Shown one piece after another: positions 6,639-14,575 of a stretch of DNA of 36,440 nt (its first letter is position 1; every line of letters begins with the position of its first letter). Below the pieces are notes generated by a model. The model saw only the letters and a program-made list of their open reading frames with translations. It did no database searches and was not told the origin of the DNA. The DNA is taken from positions 1-36,440 of the forward strand of contig NZ_CAJXQY010000035.1 in NCBI RefSeq assembly GCF_913058315.1. The letters are read 5' to 3'. This DNA is from an uncultured Alteromonas sp. (GTDB lineage Bacteria; Pseudomonadota; Gammaproteobacteria; Enterobacterales; Alteromonadaceae). The translations under genes were made by a program, and so were the position numbers.

Positions 6639-8834
6639 ATGGAACTGATCCGCTCTTTGATGATTGCAGCCACCGCCTCGCTTATGCTGAGTGCCTGCAT
6701 GACAGCTCAGAACAGCACCAGCGACAGCACGGCCAGTCCTTCGGCCACAGCCCCCTCAGCTTCGGCTGAAGATCCCTACCTTTGGCTGGAAGACGTCGAA
6801 GGTGAAAAAGCACTAAACTGGGTGCGTAGCCAGAATCAACGTACGCTGGCAGATCTTCAGGTTAATCCGGTGTATGCCGACCTCAATGCCAAAGCGCTGG
6901 AAGTCGTCAACTCATCAGAAAGAATTCCTTACGGCACCATCCGCAATGGCTATGTTTACAACTTCTGGCAGGATGCCAGCCATGTCAGAGGCCTGTGGCG
7001 TCGCACTCCCCTTGAAAGCTATGCCACAGAAACACCGCAATGGGAAACTATCCTCGACTTCGACAAGCTGGCTAAAAACGAAGATAAAAACTGGGTATAT
7101 AAAGGCGCCAACTGTTACACAGCAAAAACAAAAGTCGATTATAAATGCCTGATAAGCCTGTCAAATGGCGGTAAAGATGCCGTAGTGATCCGGGAGTTTG
7201 ACCTTTCCACCAAGCGCTTTGTAAAAGGCGGTTTTACCTTACCTGAAGCCAAATCCGGCGTCGCCTGGGTTGATTATAATACTCTTCTGGTGGCCACAGA
7301 CTGGGCCGGTGATGGCACTACGCTGACCGAATCTGGCTATCCTTCCGTGGTAAAACGGTGGCAGCGCGGCACACCGCTAAGTGAAGCAGCCACTCTGTTC
7401 AGCGGCAAGAAGACCGATGTGGGTGTATTCCCGTATATTCAGGAGCGGGACAACGGCACCCGTATAGAAGGCGTAGTGGTCGCCCCAACCTTTTTTACCC
7501 GCGAAAACTACATTTTCCCGCAAAATGGTGCCCCTGCTGTGCGCTTACCACTGCCGGAAAAATCCGATGTGGTGGGTTTGTTTGAAGGGCAACTGATATT
7601 TACCATCAAGCAGGACTGGGCTTTAGAAGCCGGTGGCAATACCATCCTTTACTCTACTGGCAGCCTGCTGGCGATGCCTTTCACCGAAGCAGGCGAGATT
7701 ACCCCGGCCACGGTGCCCGAAGTGATTTTTGAGCCTAACGAGCGTCAGGCCATCGAAGGTGTATCGATGACCAAAGGGCAGTTGCTGATGACCTTAAGCG
7801 ACAATGTGGTGGGCAAGGTGATTGCCATTACCAAAGCAGAGAGAGAATGGCAGTTAGAGCCACTCGACCTGCCTGCTAATGGCACCCTGTCGGTCTCCTT
7901 TGCCGACAAGGAGGAAACCACGGTACTCATCAATTACGAGGGCTTCCTCACGCCCGATTCATTAATGAGTTATACGCCACAAAGCGGCGCAGTGAAAACT
8001 TTAAAAAGCCTGCCAAGCTGGTTTAACGACGACGACCTGGTAGTAGAACAAAAAGAAGCGAAGTCAAAAGACGGCACCATGGTCCCGTTTTTCGTGATCC
8101 ACAAAAAGGGCATTAAACACGATGGTAAAACCCCTACCCTGCTGTACGGCTATGGCGGCTTTCAGATCTCCATGCGCCCCAGTTACAGTGGTTTAAGAGG
8201 TAAGTTGTGGTTGGAGCGGGGCGGCGCTTTTGTGCTGGCTAATATCCGTGGAGGGGGTGAGTTTGGCCCTAAATGGCATCAGGCCGGTCTGAAAACCAAG
8301 CGTCAGGTGGTTTATGATGATTTTATCGCAGTAGGCGAATGGCTGATTGATCACAAGCTGACATCACCGGAACACCTCGGTATTCAGGGCGGTTCTAACG
8401 GTGGTCTGTTAATGGGTGTCATGCTCACCCAGCGCCCGGATTTGTGGAATGCCGTGATTGTGCAGGTACCGCTGCTCGACATGCTGCGTTTTCACCTGTT
8501 ACTGGCAGGTGCCAGTTGGGTTGGCGAGTACGGCTCACCTGATATTCCCGAAGAGCGCGAATGGCTGGAAAAGATGTCGCCGTATCATAACTTCGATGCC
8601 GGTGTTGACTACCCGGAACCGTTCTTTGTGACCTCAACCAAAGACGACAGGGTCCATCCCGGACACGCCCGTAAGATGGCTAAATTATTTGAAGCCTCGG
8701 GCAAGCCGTTTCTTTACTACGAGAATATAGACGGGGGTCACTCTGCAGCGGCTAATCAGCAGGAAACTGCTAAGCGGGTAGCCCTTGAGTTTACCTATCT
8801 GACAGAGAAACTCATGGCTGAAAGCTCGGACTAA
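6639..8834 (+). CDS. Prolyl oligopeptidase family serine peptidase (S9A), lipoprotein
   Basis: 731 residues. S9A peptidases cut short peptides after proline. The N-terminus is a lipoprotein signal with lipobox LSAC (Cys20), so the enzyme is probably membrane-anchored in the periplasm, with an Ala/Ser-rich linker to about residue 45. The seven-bladed propeller lies at about 50-470 (starting DPYLWLEDVEGEKALNWV) and the alpha/beta hydrolase domain at about 480-725. The catalytic triad is visible: Ser586 in GGSNGGLLMG, Asp at 669/670 in TKDDRVHP, and His701 in GGHSAA. NIRGGGEFG and the oxyanion-side YGYGGF are also present. AGGAGA lies seven bases before ATG. The gene is monocistronic and ends at a strong terminator. 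Confidence 0.93.
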   Translation: MELIRSLMIAATASLMLSACMTAQNSTSDSTASPSATAPSASAEDPYLWLEDVEGEKALNWVRSQNQRTLADLQVNPVYADLNAKALEVVNSSERIPYGTIRNGYVYNFWQDASHVRGLWRRTPLESYATETPQWETILDFDKLAKNEDKNWVYKGANCYTAKTKVDYKCLISLSNGGKDAVVIREFDLSTKRFVKGGFTLPEAKSGVAWVDYNTLLVATDWAGDGTTLTESGYPSVVKRWQRGTPLSEAATLFSGKKTDVGVFPYIQERDNGTRIEGVVVAPTFFTRENYIFPQNGAPAVRLPLPEKSDVVGLFEGQLIFTIKQDWALEAGGNTILYSTGSLLAMPFTEAGEITPATVPEVIFEPNERQAIEGVSMTKGQLLMTLSDNVVGKVIAITKAEREWQLEPLDLPANGTLSVSFADKEETTVLINYEGFLTPDSLMSYTPQSGAVKTLKSLPSWFNDDDLVVEQKEAKSKDGTMVPFFVIHKKGIKHDGKTPTLLYGYGGFQISMRPSYSGLRGKLWLERGGAFVLANIRGGGEFGPKWHQAGLKTKRQVVYDDFIAVGEWLIDHKLTSPEHLGIQGGSNGGLLMGVMLTQRPDLWNAVIVQVPLLDMLRFHLLLAGASWVGEYGSPDIPEEREWLEKMSPYHNFDAGVDYPEPFFVTSTKDDRVHPGHARKMAKLFEASGKPFLYYENIDGGHSAAANQQETAKRVALEFTYLTEKLMAESSD

Positions 8835-8854
8835 GCCCTCTGACGACCTAAAGG

Positions 8855-8882
8855 AAAGCCCGTCTCAGCGACGGGCTTTTTT
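8855..8882 (+). terminator. Rho-independent terminator of the prolyl oligopeptidase gene
   Basis: Ten-base perfect arms AAAGCCCGTC / GACGGGCTTT around a five-base loop TCAGC, followed by more T residues. It sits between the stop codons of two convergent genes, 21 bases after the peptidase stop. A weaker A-rich left flank means it may also act on the facing regulator transcript. Confidence 0.9.
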
Positions 8883-8889
8883 GTCACTT

Positions 8890-9603
8890 TCACACCATTG
8901 TAGCTAGCTGCAAACAACCGCTGTTAAATTTATACCCCACGCCCCATACCGTCTCGACCAGATGAGCACCGGCTTTGGTTTTACTCAGTTTGGAGCGAAG
9001 CCGGTTAACGTGACTGGCCACCGTATGTTCAAAACCGCCATAGTGATAACCCCAGACCGAGGTTAACAGTTGTTCCCTGGAAAATACCTGGTCAGGGTGA
9101 CTGGCCAAAAAATGCAGTAATGAGAATTCTTTTGCGGTAAGAGGCAGGGTCTGGCCATCAAGTTCAGCCCGGTGGTAGCTGTTATCAATGTAGAAACGGC
9201 CAATCCTCACCGGTTGCTCACTGGCTTTATCCTCGCCGGTGCGACATGCCGCACGGCGCAACTGAACCCTGATGCGGGCTTGTACCTCGGCGGGATTAAA
9301 CGGATACTCGATGTAATCCTGAGCACCCAGCTCAAGACTGACGATACGCTCAGAGTCACAGCCCTGATGAGCCATAACGATGATTGCGCTATCAGGTAAT
9401 TTGGCCTGCAGCCGGGCAATCAATTCAAAGTGTTCAGCCAGTTTAGCGGAGCTATCAATGATAATAACCGGGTAACGCTTTTGCAGGCAGCGCTGAATAA
9501 CGCCTGACGAAGTACACACCAGTTCACAGTTTTCGCTGACCCGCTCAACACACGTTAATAGCGGCCGACAATGATGACGATTATCGCTGACAATTAGAAT
9601 CAT
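8890..9603 (-). CDS. Orphan OmpR-type response regulator with degenerate receiver
   Basis: 237 residues: a receiver domain (1-115) and a winged-helix DNA-binding domain (about 130-228) with intact ELDGQTLPLTAKEFSLLHFL, SREQLLTSVWG and HVNRLRSKL. In the receiver the phospho-acceptor Asp50 (IIIDSS) is kept, but the acidic pair is reduced to Ser6-Asp7, the conserved Thr/Ser is Ala78 (VMAHQG), and the conserved Lys is Tyr100 (YIEYPF instead of the usual K-P-F). Normal phosphotransfer and switching are therefore unlikely, or altered. No histidine kinase gene is nearby. The start has a GAGAGGGA site directly before ATG, preceded by a long inverted repeat. It is on the same strand as, and 105 bases after, the spondin-domain pair. 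Confidence 0.88.
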   Translation of the reverse strand: MILIVSDNRHHCRPLLTCVERVSENCELVCTSSGVIQRCLQKRYPVIIIDSSAKLAEHFELIARLQAKLPDSAIIVMAHQGCDSERIVSLELGAQDYIEYPFNPAEVQARIRVQLRRAACRTGEDKASEQPVRIGRFYIDNSYHRAELDGQTLPLTAKEFSLLHFLASHPDQVFSREQLLTSVWGYHYGGFEHTVASHVNRLRSKLSKTKAGAHLVETVWGVGYKFNSGCLQLATMV

Positions 9604-9611
9604 TCCCTCTC

Positions 9612-9670
9612 CCGGTCTGTTGCCTGACTGTAGACGCAGTCAGCGTACCTGTTATTAATCAACAGACCGG
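9612..9670 (-). promoter_or_regulatory. Nested inverted repeats in the leader of the response regulator gene
   Basis: Outer arms CCGGTCTGTTG (9612-9622) and CAACAGACCGG (9660-9670) match perfectly over 11 bases. Between them CTGACTG (9624-9630) and CAGTCAG (9637-9643) form a second hairpin. In minus-strand RNA the outer stem ends right against the GAGAGGGA ribosome-binding site. There is no U-run, so it is not an ordinary terminator. It could be a processing site, a translation control element or a DNA operator. The structure is seen; the role is inferred. Confidence 0.55.
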
Positions 9671-9708
9671 AAGACAGGAAACTTTATTCCACTTTTTTAT
9701 TGCCGTTT

Positions 9709-10416
9709 TTACTCAGTACGGGTAATGGTGAGTTTTACTGCCGGATTATCAAAGCGATGAGCAGAAGTGAGGGCCGACATCATCAGGCCATCATCTGCCG
9801 ATACCACTCCGGGATGGAAACTTACCAAATCGGCATCGTCCCGTTCAGCGTTGTACCCTTCACCGCCATCAGCCGGTCCGGGGATGGTGCCCGCGGCTTC
9901 GCTGTTTGCTTCCGTGCCGGCGTCGAGAACGGGCAGCACCATCATCATGGTCTGGCCAACCTCAAGTTCACTCAGTCCATGACCGGTAATACCGGCAAAC
10001 GCATCATTAGTATTCACCAGCATAGTGGCTATGCTAATGAAGGTGTCGGGTTCATTCACCACGGTGACGGTAACCGTTTCACTGCTGCCAGGTCCTATTG
10101 GTGCGGCACCAGTGGCCGATGCCAGGACACCTTCAACAGCGATAAAATCACTGTTATCACCGCCCTCAGCGAGCACCTCTAGCGCCTCAGAGGCCGGCAT
10201 ACCCGTTTCCCACATTACCGCATCACCGTGCAGCGCGACACCCACGGGCGAAAGTGGCTGCCCTTGTGTCAGGTTCTGTACTGTAACTTCATAGGAATAT
10301 GACACGTCGGCTGGCGGCATGGGCGCCGGCTCGTCATTATCGTTGTGATCGCATGCTGTCAGTACCAGGCAACTCAACGCCACCAGGGAAAGTCCGAATC
10401 GTTGTTGATTAACCAT
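9709..10416 (-). CDS. Spondin-domain lipoprotein
   Basis: 235 residues. The N-terminus is a lipoprotein signal with lipobox LTAC (Cys22), followed by an acidic D-H-N-D-N-D-E linker. The body is a Spondin_N-type domain: SYSYEVTVQNLTQGQPLSPV (about 39-58), EALEVLAEGGDNSDF, NTNDAFAGITG, LDAGTEANSEAAG and FHPGVVS near the C-terminus. The family is known from eukaryotic F-spondin and occurs in bacterial secreted proteins of unknown role. It lies eight bases after a paralogue with the same motif order, so the two arose by tandem duplication and are probably co-transcribed. This copy is membrane-anchored; the other looks soluble. Confidence 0.85.
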   Translation of the reverse strand: MVNQQRFGLSLVALSCLVLTACDHNDNDEPAPMPPADVSYSYEVTVQNLTQGQPLSPVGVALHGDAVMWETGMPASEALEVLAEGGDNSDFIAVEGVLASATGAAPIGPGSSETVTVTVVNEPDTFISIATMLVNTNDAFAGITGHGLSELEVGQTMMMVLPVLDAGTEANSEAAGTIPGPADGGEGYNAERDDADLVSFHPGVVSADDGLMMSALTSAHRFDNPAVKLTITRTE

Positions 10417-10424
10417 GGGACCTC

Positions 10425-11138
10425 CTACTCAGATACTGTCACAGTGACCATGGCAACGGGATTTAACCAGCGCTGGACCGTATTGGAAATATCAGACATG
10501 CCACCCGCAGCCTCATCATCACCAAGGTTACCCGGGTGAATGTGAACCGTAGCATTGGTCATTTCGCTGGTTACGCCGCTACCACCATTGCCAACCAGGT
10601 CTTCCAGCGGCGGTGGTACAGGTAAACCCGGCGCTCCCGGCGCACCACCACCACGAATCTCATCGTTAGCTTCAGTGCCGGCATCGTAGGCATTCAGATA
10701 AACAGTGTAGGTGCCCGGTGCTTCAGGGATCATCCAGCTATTCAGACCAATAAAGCCATCATTGGTCGGCAGCATCATGGCCACAATAGACAGCGCTGTG
10801 TTGCCGTCCATGGTCGACAAAGTCGTTGTAGTGGCTGCTGTAGGCATTAATAGACCGCCGGCAGGGTTTGCCACGGTATCGGCACTTAATGCATCGACGG
10901 CCGTTTCCAGGCCCGAAATATCGCCACCTTCGGCCATCGCCTGCAGCTCTGTGCTGGCTGCTTCACCAACATTGAAAAGTTGCTGATCCGGGCTATGGGC
11001 CGTGATCAAAATGGGCGTAAAATAAATACCCCGGGTTAAATTCTGTACGGTTATTTCAAGTTCAGCGGCTTGTGAAAACCCGCTGAGTGCTGTCAGGCCC
11101 GTGGCGACCATAATTGAGGTAAGTTGTTTTAGTTTCAT
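10425..11138 (-). CDS. Spondin-domain secreted protein
   Basis: 237 residues with a Sec signal peptide (start MKLKQLTSIMVATGL, cleavage near SQA-AE). The mature protein is a Spondin_N-type domain: LEITVQNLTRGIYFTP (about 28-43), ELQAMAEGGDISGL, PTNDGFIGLNSW, YDAGTEANDEIRGGG, a Pro/Gly-rich loop, and VHIHPGNLG. It is paralogous to the next gene, with motifs in the same order. AAGGA lies six to seven bases before ATG. It is first in a leftward unit with the lipoprotein paralogue and, after 105 bases, the degenerate response regulator. The upstream 195 bases to the sspB terminator contain no gene. No promoter could be fixed with confidence. Confidence 0.85.
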   Translation of the reverse strand: MKLKQLTSIMVATGLTALSGFSQAAELEITVQNLTRGIYFTPILITAHSPDQQLFNVGEAASTELQAMAEGGDISGLETAVDALSADTVANPAGGLLMPTAATTTTLSTMDGNTALSIVAMMLPTNDGFIGLNSWMIPEAPGTYTVYLNAYDAGTEANDEIRGGGAPGAPGLPVPPPLEDLVGNGGSGVTSEMTNATVHIHPGNLGDDEAAGGMSDISNTVQRWLNPVAMVTVTVSE

Positions 11139-11333
11139 AAAGTTTCCTTTTGCGCTTATTGGGTCTTCGATTTCACCCTTTCTTAGTCATCGGGGCTGCC
11201 GAAGCGGTGGCTGTTATAAAATCACTGAAAACCAGAAATAAACGGATACACCGCCCACTCAGGTTTTCATGGTGCTTAGCATGGCCGACAAAGTTCGCAA
11301 AAGTTTCACAGAAAAATCACAAATTTCAGGCAT

Positions 11334-11361
11334 AAAAAAACCGGCAATTAAGCCGGTTTTT
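11334..11361 (-). terminator. Rho-independent terminator after sspB
   Basis: Arms AAAAACCGGC and GCCGGTTTTT around loop AATTAA, with an A-run on the left that becomes the U-run on minus-strand RNA. It lies 24 bases past the sspB stop codon and closes the sspA-sspB unit. The symmetric A/T flanks would allow it to work in both directions. Confidence 0.88.
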
Positions 11362-11384
11362 AAGTAAAAACGAATAACGCTAAA

Positions 11385-11828
11385 TTATTTAATGACCTTC
11401 AGATTGGGTTTACCGCGGGGTTTAGGCGGCGTCTGAGGGGGAACCTCAGCGTCTGTTTTGGCTTCTTCCAATACTGGTGCACTGTCCGTTTCGGGTTCAT
11501 CTTCCGGTAAACCTTCAGGAGCGAATACCGTTCCGGCCCCGTTTTCCCGGGCATAAATAGCCAACACAGCCTCGCAGGGCATGCTAAGGCTACGTGGTTG
11601 CCCGCTAAAACGAGCCTGAAACGACAGGCCGTCTTTATCCAGGTAGAAATTGACACAGGCAGACGGTGAGATATTCAGCACTATCTGACCGTCTTTGACA
11701 AATTCCTGCGGCACTTCAACCAGACTATTTGTGGCATCTACAACAATGTAGGGCGTAAGATCGTTATCAACAATCCAGTCGAAAAACGCTCTTAACAAAT
11801 ACGGTTGATTGGAGGTCATTTGACTCAT
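11385..11828 (-). CDS. sspB: ClpXP protease specificity-enhancing factor SspB
   Basis: 147 residues. SspB delivers ssrA-tagged proteins to the ClpXP protease. The folded dimer domain covers about 5-112 (NQPYLLRAFFDWIVDNDLTP, QIVLNISPSACVNF, LSFQARFSGQPRSLSMPCEA, VLAIYARENGAG). An acidic flexible linker follows (DEPETDSAPVLEEAK), and the C-terminal tail PRGKPNLKVIK matches the known ClpX-binding end. The start overlaps the sspA stop in an ATGA junction, so translation is coupled. The alternative Met4 start is possible, but the ATGA overlap favours the first. Confidence 0.96.
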   Translation of the reverse strand: MSQMTSNQPYLLRAFFDWIVDNDLTPYIVVDATNSLVEVPQEFVKDGQIVLNISPSACVNFYLDKDGLSFQARFSGQPRSLSMPCEAVLAIYARENGAGTVFAPEGLPEDEPETDSAPVLEEAKTDAEVPPQTPPKPRGKPNLKVIK

Positions 11829-12457
11829 AACGGGTTATGAATTTCGCGTTCTTGGTCTGTCAGCGACGCCTTGAACGAACTTCTGGAGAAGATACGGTTC
11901 ATGTAAGCGTGGATATCTTTTGCACCACCACCGTTAAGCTCAATGCCCAGCGCTGGTAAACGCCATAACAGCGGTGCCAGATAGCAGTCTACCAAACTGA
12001 ACTCTTCGCTCATAAAGTAGGGCATTTCTGCAAACACAGGGGCCAGGCTCAACAGCGCTTCGCGTAAATCATTGCGGGCTGTTTCCACATCACCTTCACC
12101 ACGGAAGATTTGCGCTGCCAGGCTATACCAGTCCTGTTCGATGCGGTGCATCATCAGGCGGCTTTGACCACGTGATACAGGATAAACCGGCATCAGCGGC
12201 GGATGAGGAAAACGCTCATCAAGGTATTCCATGATGATGTGAGACTTATACAGCACTAATTCACGATCAACCAGGGTGGGCACTGTTCCATACGGATTCA
12301 GCTCCATCAGATCTTCAGGCAGTTTAGTGGGATCAGTGTAGCTGATCTCAACGCCAACGCCTTTTTCGGCCAATACAATACGAACCTGATGACTATAGAT
12401 GTCAATCGTGTCTGAGAACAACGTCATGATTGAACGTTTATTCGCGGCTACGGCCAT
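11825..12457 (-). CDS. sspA: Stringent starvation protein A
   Basis: 210 residues, glutathione-S-transferase fold without the catalytic function. SspA binds RNA polymerase and alters promoter choice in starvation and acid stress. The start MAVAANKRSIMTLFSDTIDI is nearly identical to the E. coli protein; also visible are YSHQVRIVLAEKGV, VPTLVDRELVLY, IIMEYLDERFPHPPLMPVYP and FSLVDCYLAPLLWRLPALGI. A strong GGAGGAGA site precedes the ATG. The gap to petC (120 bases) contains the pet terminator, so sspA probably has its own promoter there. It is coupled to sspB by a four-base overlap. Confidence 0.97.
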   Translation of the reverse strand: MAVAANKRSIMTLFSDTIDIYSHQVRIVLAEKGVGVEISYTDPTKLPEDLMELNPYGTVPTLVDRELVLYKSHIIMEYLDERFPHPPLMPVYPVSRGQSRLMMHRIEQDWYSLAAQIFRGEGDVETARNDLREALLSLAPVFAEMPYFMSEEFSLVDCYLAPLLWRLPALGIELNGGGAKDIHAYMNRIFSRSSFKASLTDQEREIHNPL

Positions 12458-12522
12458 TCATTCTCCTCCGAGATACATTAAATCGAGCATTGTCGGACGC
12501 CAATTTGCGGCCAACATAAAGT

Positions 12523-12546
12523 AAAAAAAGGGGGCGAGAAGCCCCC
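12523..12546 (-). terminator. Rho-independent terminator after petC
   Basis: On the minus strand GGGGGC-TTCTC-GCCCCC is followed by seven T residues. It lies 32 bases past the petC stop codon and ends the petABC operon before sspA. Confidence 0.9.
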
Positions 12547-12577
12547 TGTCATTTATTATACTATAAAACCCTGACGA

Positions 12578-13312
12578 TTAGTGAACGTCTCGCCAGAATT
12601 CTTTCTTCAGCATGAACACAAATACAAACAGTACCAGGATAAAAATCAGTACCCATTTGCCGATGGACTCAGACTCCAGACGGAACGGTTCGCCGGTGTA
12701 TTCCAGGTAGTTCACCAGGTCTAATACCAGTTGGTCGTACTCTTCGGTAGACAGTGCGCCATCACCATCGGTTTTAATACCGGCGTGACGGGTTACCGTT
12801 TCGCCGTCAACCATGGCTTCTTCTTCTGCCATACGAGGCGCACCTTGCAGTGGCTGCAGAACGTGCGGCATACCCACTTCAGGGAATACCGTGTTGTTCA
12901 CACCAAACGGACGCGACTCATCAACATAGAAAGAACGCAGGTAAGTGTAAATCCAATCTGCGCCACGTACGCGTGCTACCAGGGTCAGATCCGGCGGCGC
13001 CGCACCAAACCACTGAGCAGCGGATTCAGCAGGCATTGAACGCTCGATATAATCAGAGATCTTTTCGCCTGTGAACTGCAGATTTTCCTGCGCTAACTCT
13101 TCAGGAATACCCAGGTCGTTAAAGGTACGCTGATAACGCTGGTACTGCTGGCCGTGACAGCCCAGGCAGTAGTTCATAAACGTTTTGGCACCGCGCTGGA
13201 GCGACGCTTTATCGCTTAAGTCATAGTTTGCTTTGTCCAGGTGGACGTTACCGCCAGCTGCCAGTGCCATCCCAGGCAACAGCAGGGCCAGTACACAAAT
13301 TAGTTTTCTCAT
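12578..13312 (-). CDS. petC: Cytochrome c1 of the bc1 complex
   Basis: 244 residues. This subunit passes electrons from the Rieske protein to cytochrome c. A signal peptide (MRKLICVLALLLPGMALA) exports it; the heme-binding CLGCH lies at residues 49-53; the body faces the periplasm, with APPDLTLVARVRGADWIYTY and the methionine-ligand region after PEVGMPHVL. A C-terminal anchor (WVLIFILVLFVFVFMLKKEF) holds it in the membrane. The start overlaps the petB stop in an ATGA junction. It is the last gene of petA-petB-petC and is followed by a terminator. Confidence 0.96.
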   Translation of the reverse strand: MRKLICVLALLLPGMALAAGGNVHLDKANYDLSDKASLQRGAKTFMNYCLGCHGQQYQRYQRTFNDLGIPEELAQENLQFTGEKISDYIERSMPAESAAQWFGAAPPDLTLVARVRGADWIYTYLRSFYVDESRPFGVNNTVFPEVGMPHVLQPLQGAPRMAEEEAMVDGETVTRHAGIKTDGDGALSTEEYDQLVLDLVNYLEYTGEPFRLESESIGKWVLIFILVLFVFVFMLKKEFWRDVH

Positions 13313-14574
13313 TTAGGGATCCTCGCTGGTACAGGCTTAGTTGTTTCATTTTTACTGTAGATAAACAGCAGGATGAAGAAACCGAAATACATCACTGTTA
13401 AGATTTGCGACGCAGTAATTTTCCAGTTTTCCTGAGGCGTACCGCCTAAGTAACCTAAGAAAATAAACACACCGGCAAACACAAGCAGGTTCAGCTTATG
13501 CAGACCGCTGCGATAGCGCCATGACTTAACTGTACCGCGGTCGAACCAAGGTAACAGGAACAGGAAGATAATCGCACCAAACATCGCGATAACCCCAAAC
13601 AGCTTATCCGGAACCGCTTTCAGAATCGCGTAGAACGGCGTGAAGTACCATACCGGGAAGATATGCGCAGGCGTTTTCAACGGGTTAGCAATTTCAAAAT
13701 TTGGATGCTCAAGGAATTTACCGCCCATTTCCGGCGCAAAGAACATGATGTAAGTAAACGCGGCCAGGAAAATACAGAACGCCACCAGGTCTTTCAGCAC
13801 GATATGCGGGAAGAACGGTACGACATCATCAGCAATGTCATACTTGCTGGTGTAGTACTCGTGAATTTCAAACTTGGTTTTTTCGTCTTCAGACAGGCTG
13901 CCTTTCTTATGCTTAATGGCAACGCCATCCGGGTTGTTAGAACCCACTTCGTGAAGTGCAATGATGTGCAGGAAGACCAGAATAACAATAACCAGGGGCA
14001 GCGCTATAACGTGCAAGGCAAAGAAACGGTTAAGAGTGGCACCAGAGATAACGTAGTCACCCTGAATCCACTGCACCAAATCCGGACCAATGACCGGTAT
14101 TGCACTGAACAGCGATACGATTACCTGAGCGCCCCAGTAAGACATCTGACCCCAGGGTAATACGTAACCCATAAAGGCTTCGGCCATTAGCGCCAGATAA
14201 ATCAGCATACCGAAAATCCACAGCAGTTCGCGTGGCTTCTGGTAAGAGCCGTAAATCATGCCGCGGAACATGTGCATGTAAACCACGATAAAGAACGCTG
14301 ACGCGCCGGTGCTGTGCATATAACGGATAATCCATCCGTAGTCGATTTCACGCATGATGTATTCAACCGACGCGAAGGCACCTTCAGACGTTGGGTTGAA
14401 ATTCATGGTTAACCAGATACCGGTAACGATTTGGTTAACTAAAACGATGGTGGCCAGAAATCCGAAAACGTACCAGAAGTTCATGTTACGTGGGGCCGGA
14501 TACTGGATAGCGTGCATGTTGGCTACACGCATCATTGGGATACGTGCTTCAATCCAGGCTAGAAATGCTTGCAT
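13309..14574 (-). CDS. petB: Cytochrome b of the bc1 complex
   Basis: The start is set at the ATG at 14574 (421 residues, MQAFLAWIEARIPM), one base after the petA stop and nine bases after a GGAGG site; a longer frame from 14601 would overlap petA for no reason. This is the quinol-oxidising membrane core, with eight or so transmembrane helices. The heme ligand helices are visible: RYMHSTGASAFFIVVYMHMF and RFFALHVIALPLVIVILVFL followed by HIIALHEVG. The quinol-site segment appears as PEMGG (FAPEMGGKF), a slight variant of the usual PEWY region. It is in operon with petA upstream and petC downstream. Confidence 0.95.
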   Translation of the reverse strand: MQAFLAWIEARIPMMRVANMHAIQYPAPRNMNFWYVFGFLATIVLVNQIVTGIWLTMNFNPTSEGAFASVEYIMREIDYGWIIRYMHSTGASAFFIVVYMHMFRGMIYGSYQKPRELLWIFGMLIYLALMAEAFMGYVLPWGQMSYWGAQVIVSLFSAIPVIGPDLVQWIQGDYVISGATLNRFFALHVIALPLVIVILVFLHIIALHEVGSNNPDGVAIKHKKGSLSEDEKTKFEIHEYYTSKYDIADDVVPFFPHIVLKDLVAFCIFLAAFTYIMFFAPEMGGKFLEHPNFEIANPLKTPAHIFPVWYFTPFYAILKAVPDKLFGVIAMFGAIIFLFLLPWFDRGTVKSWRYRSGLHKLNLLVFAGVFIFLGYLGGTPQENWKITASQILTVMYFGFFILLFIYSKNETTKPVPARIPK

Positions 14575-14575
14575 G

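Noticed and set aside
13663-14160. 165-codon plus-strand frame inside petB
   Set aside because: It is antisense to cytochrome b; its composition reflects the complementary codons.
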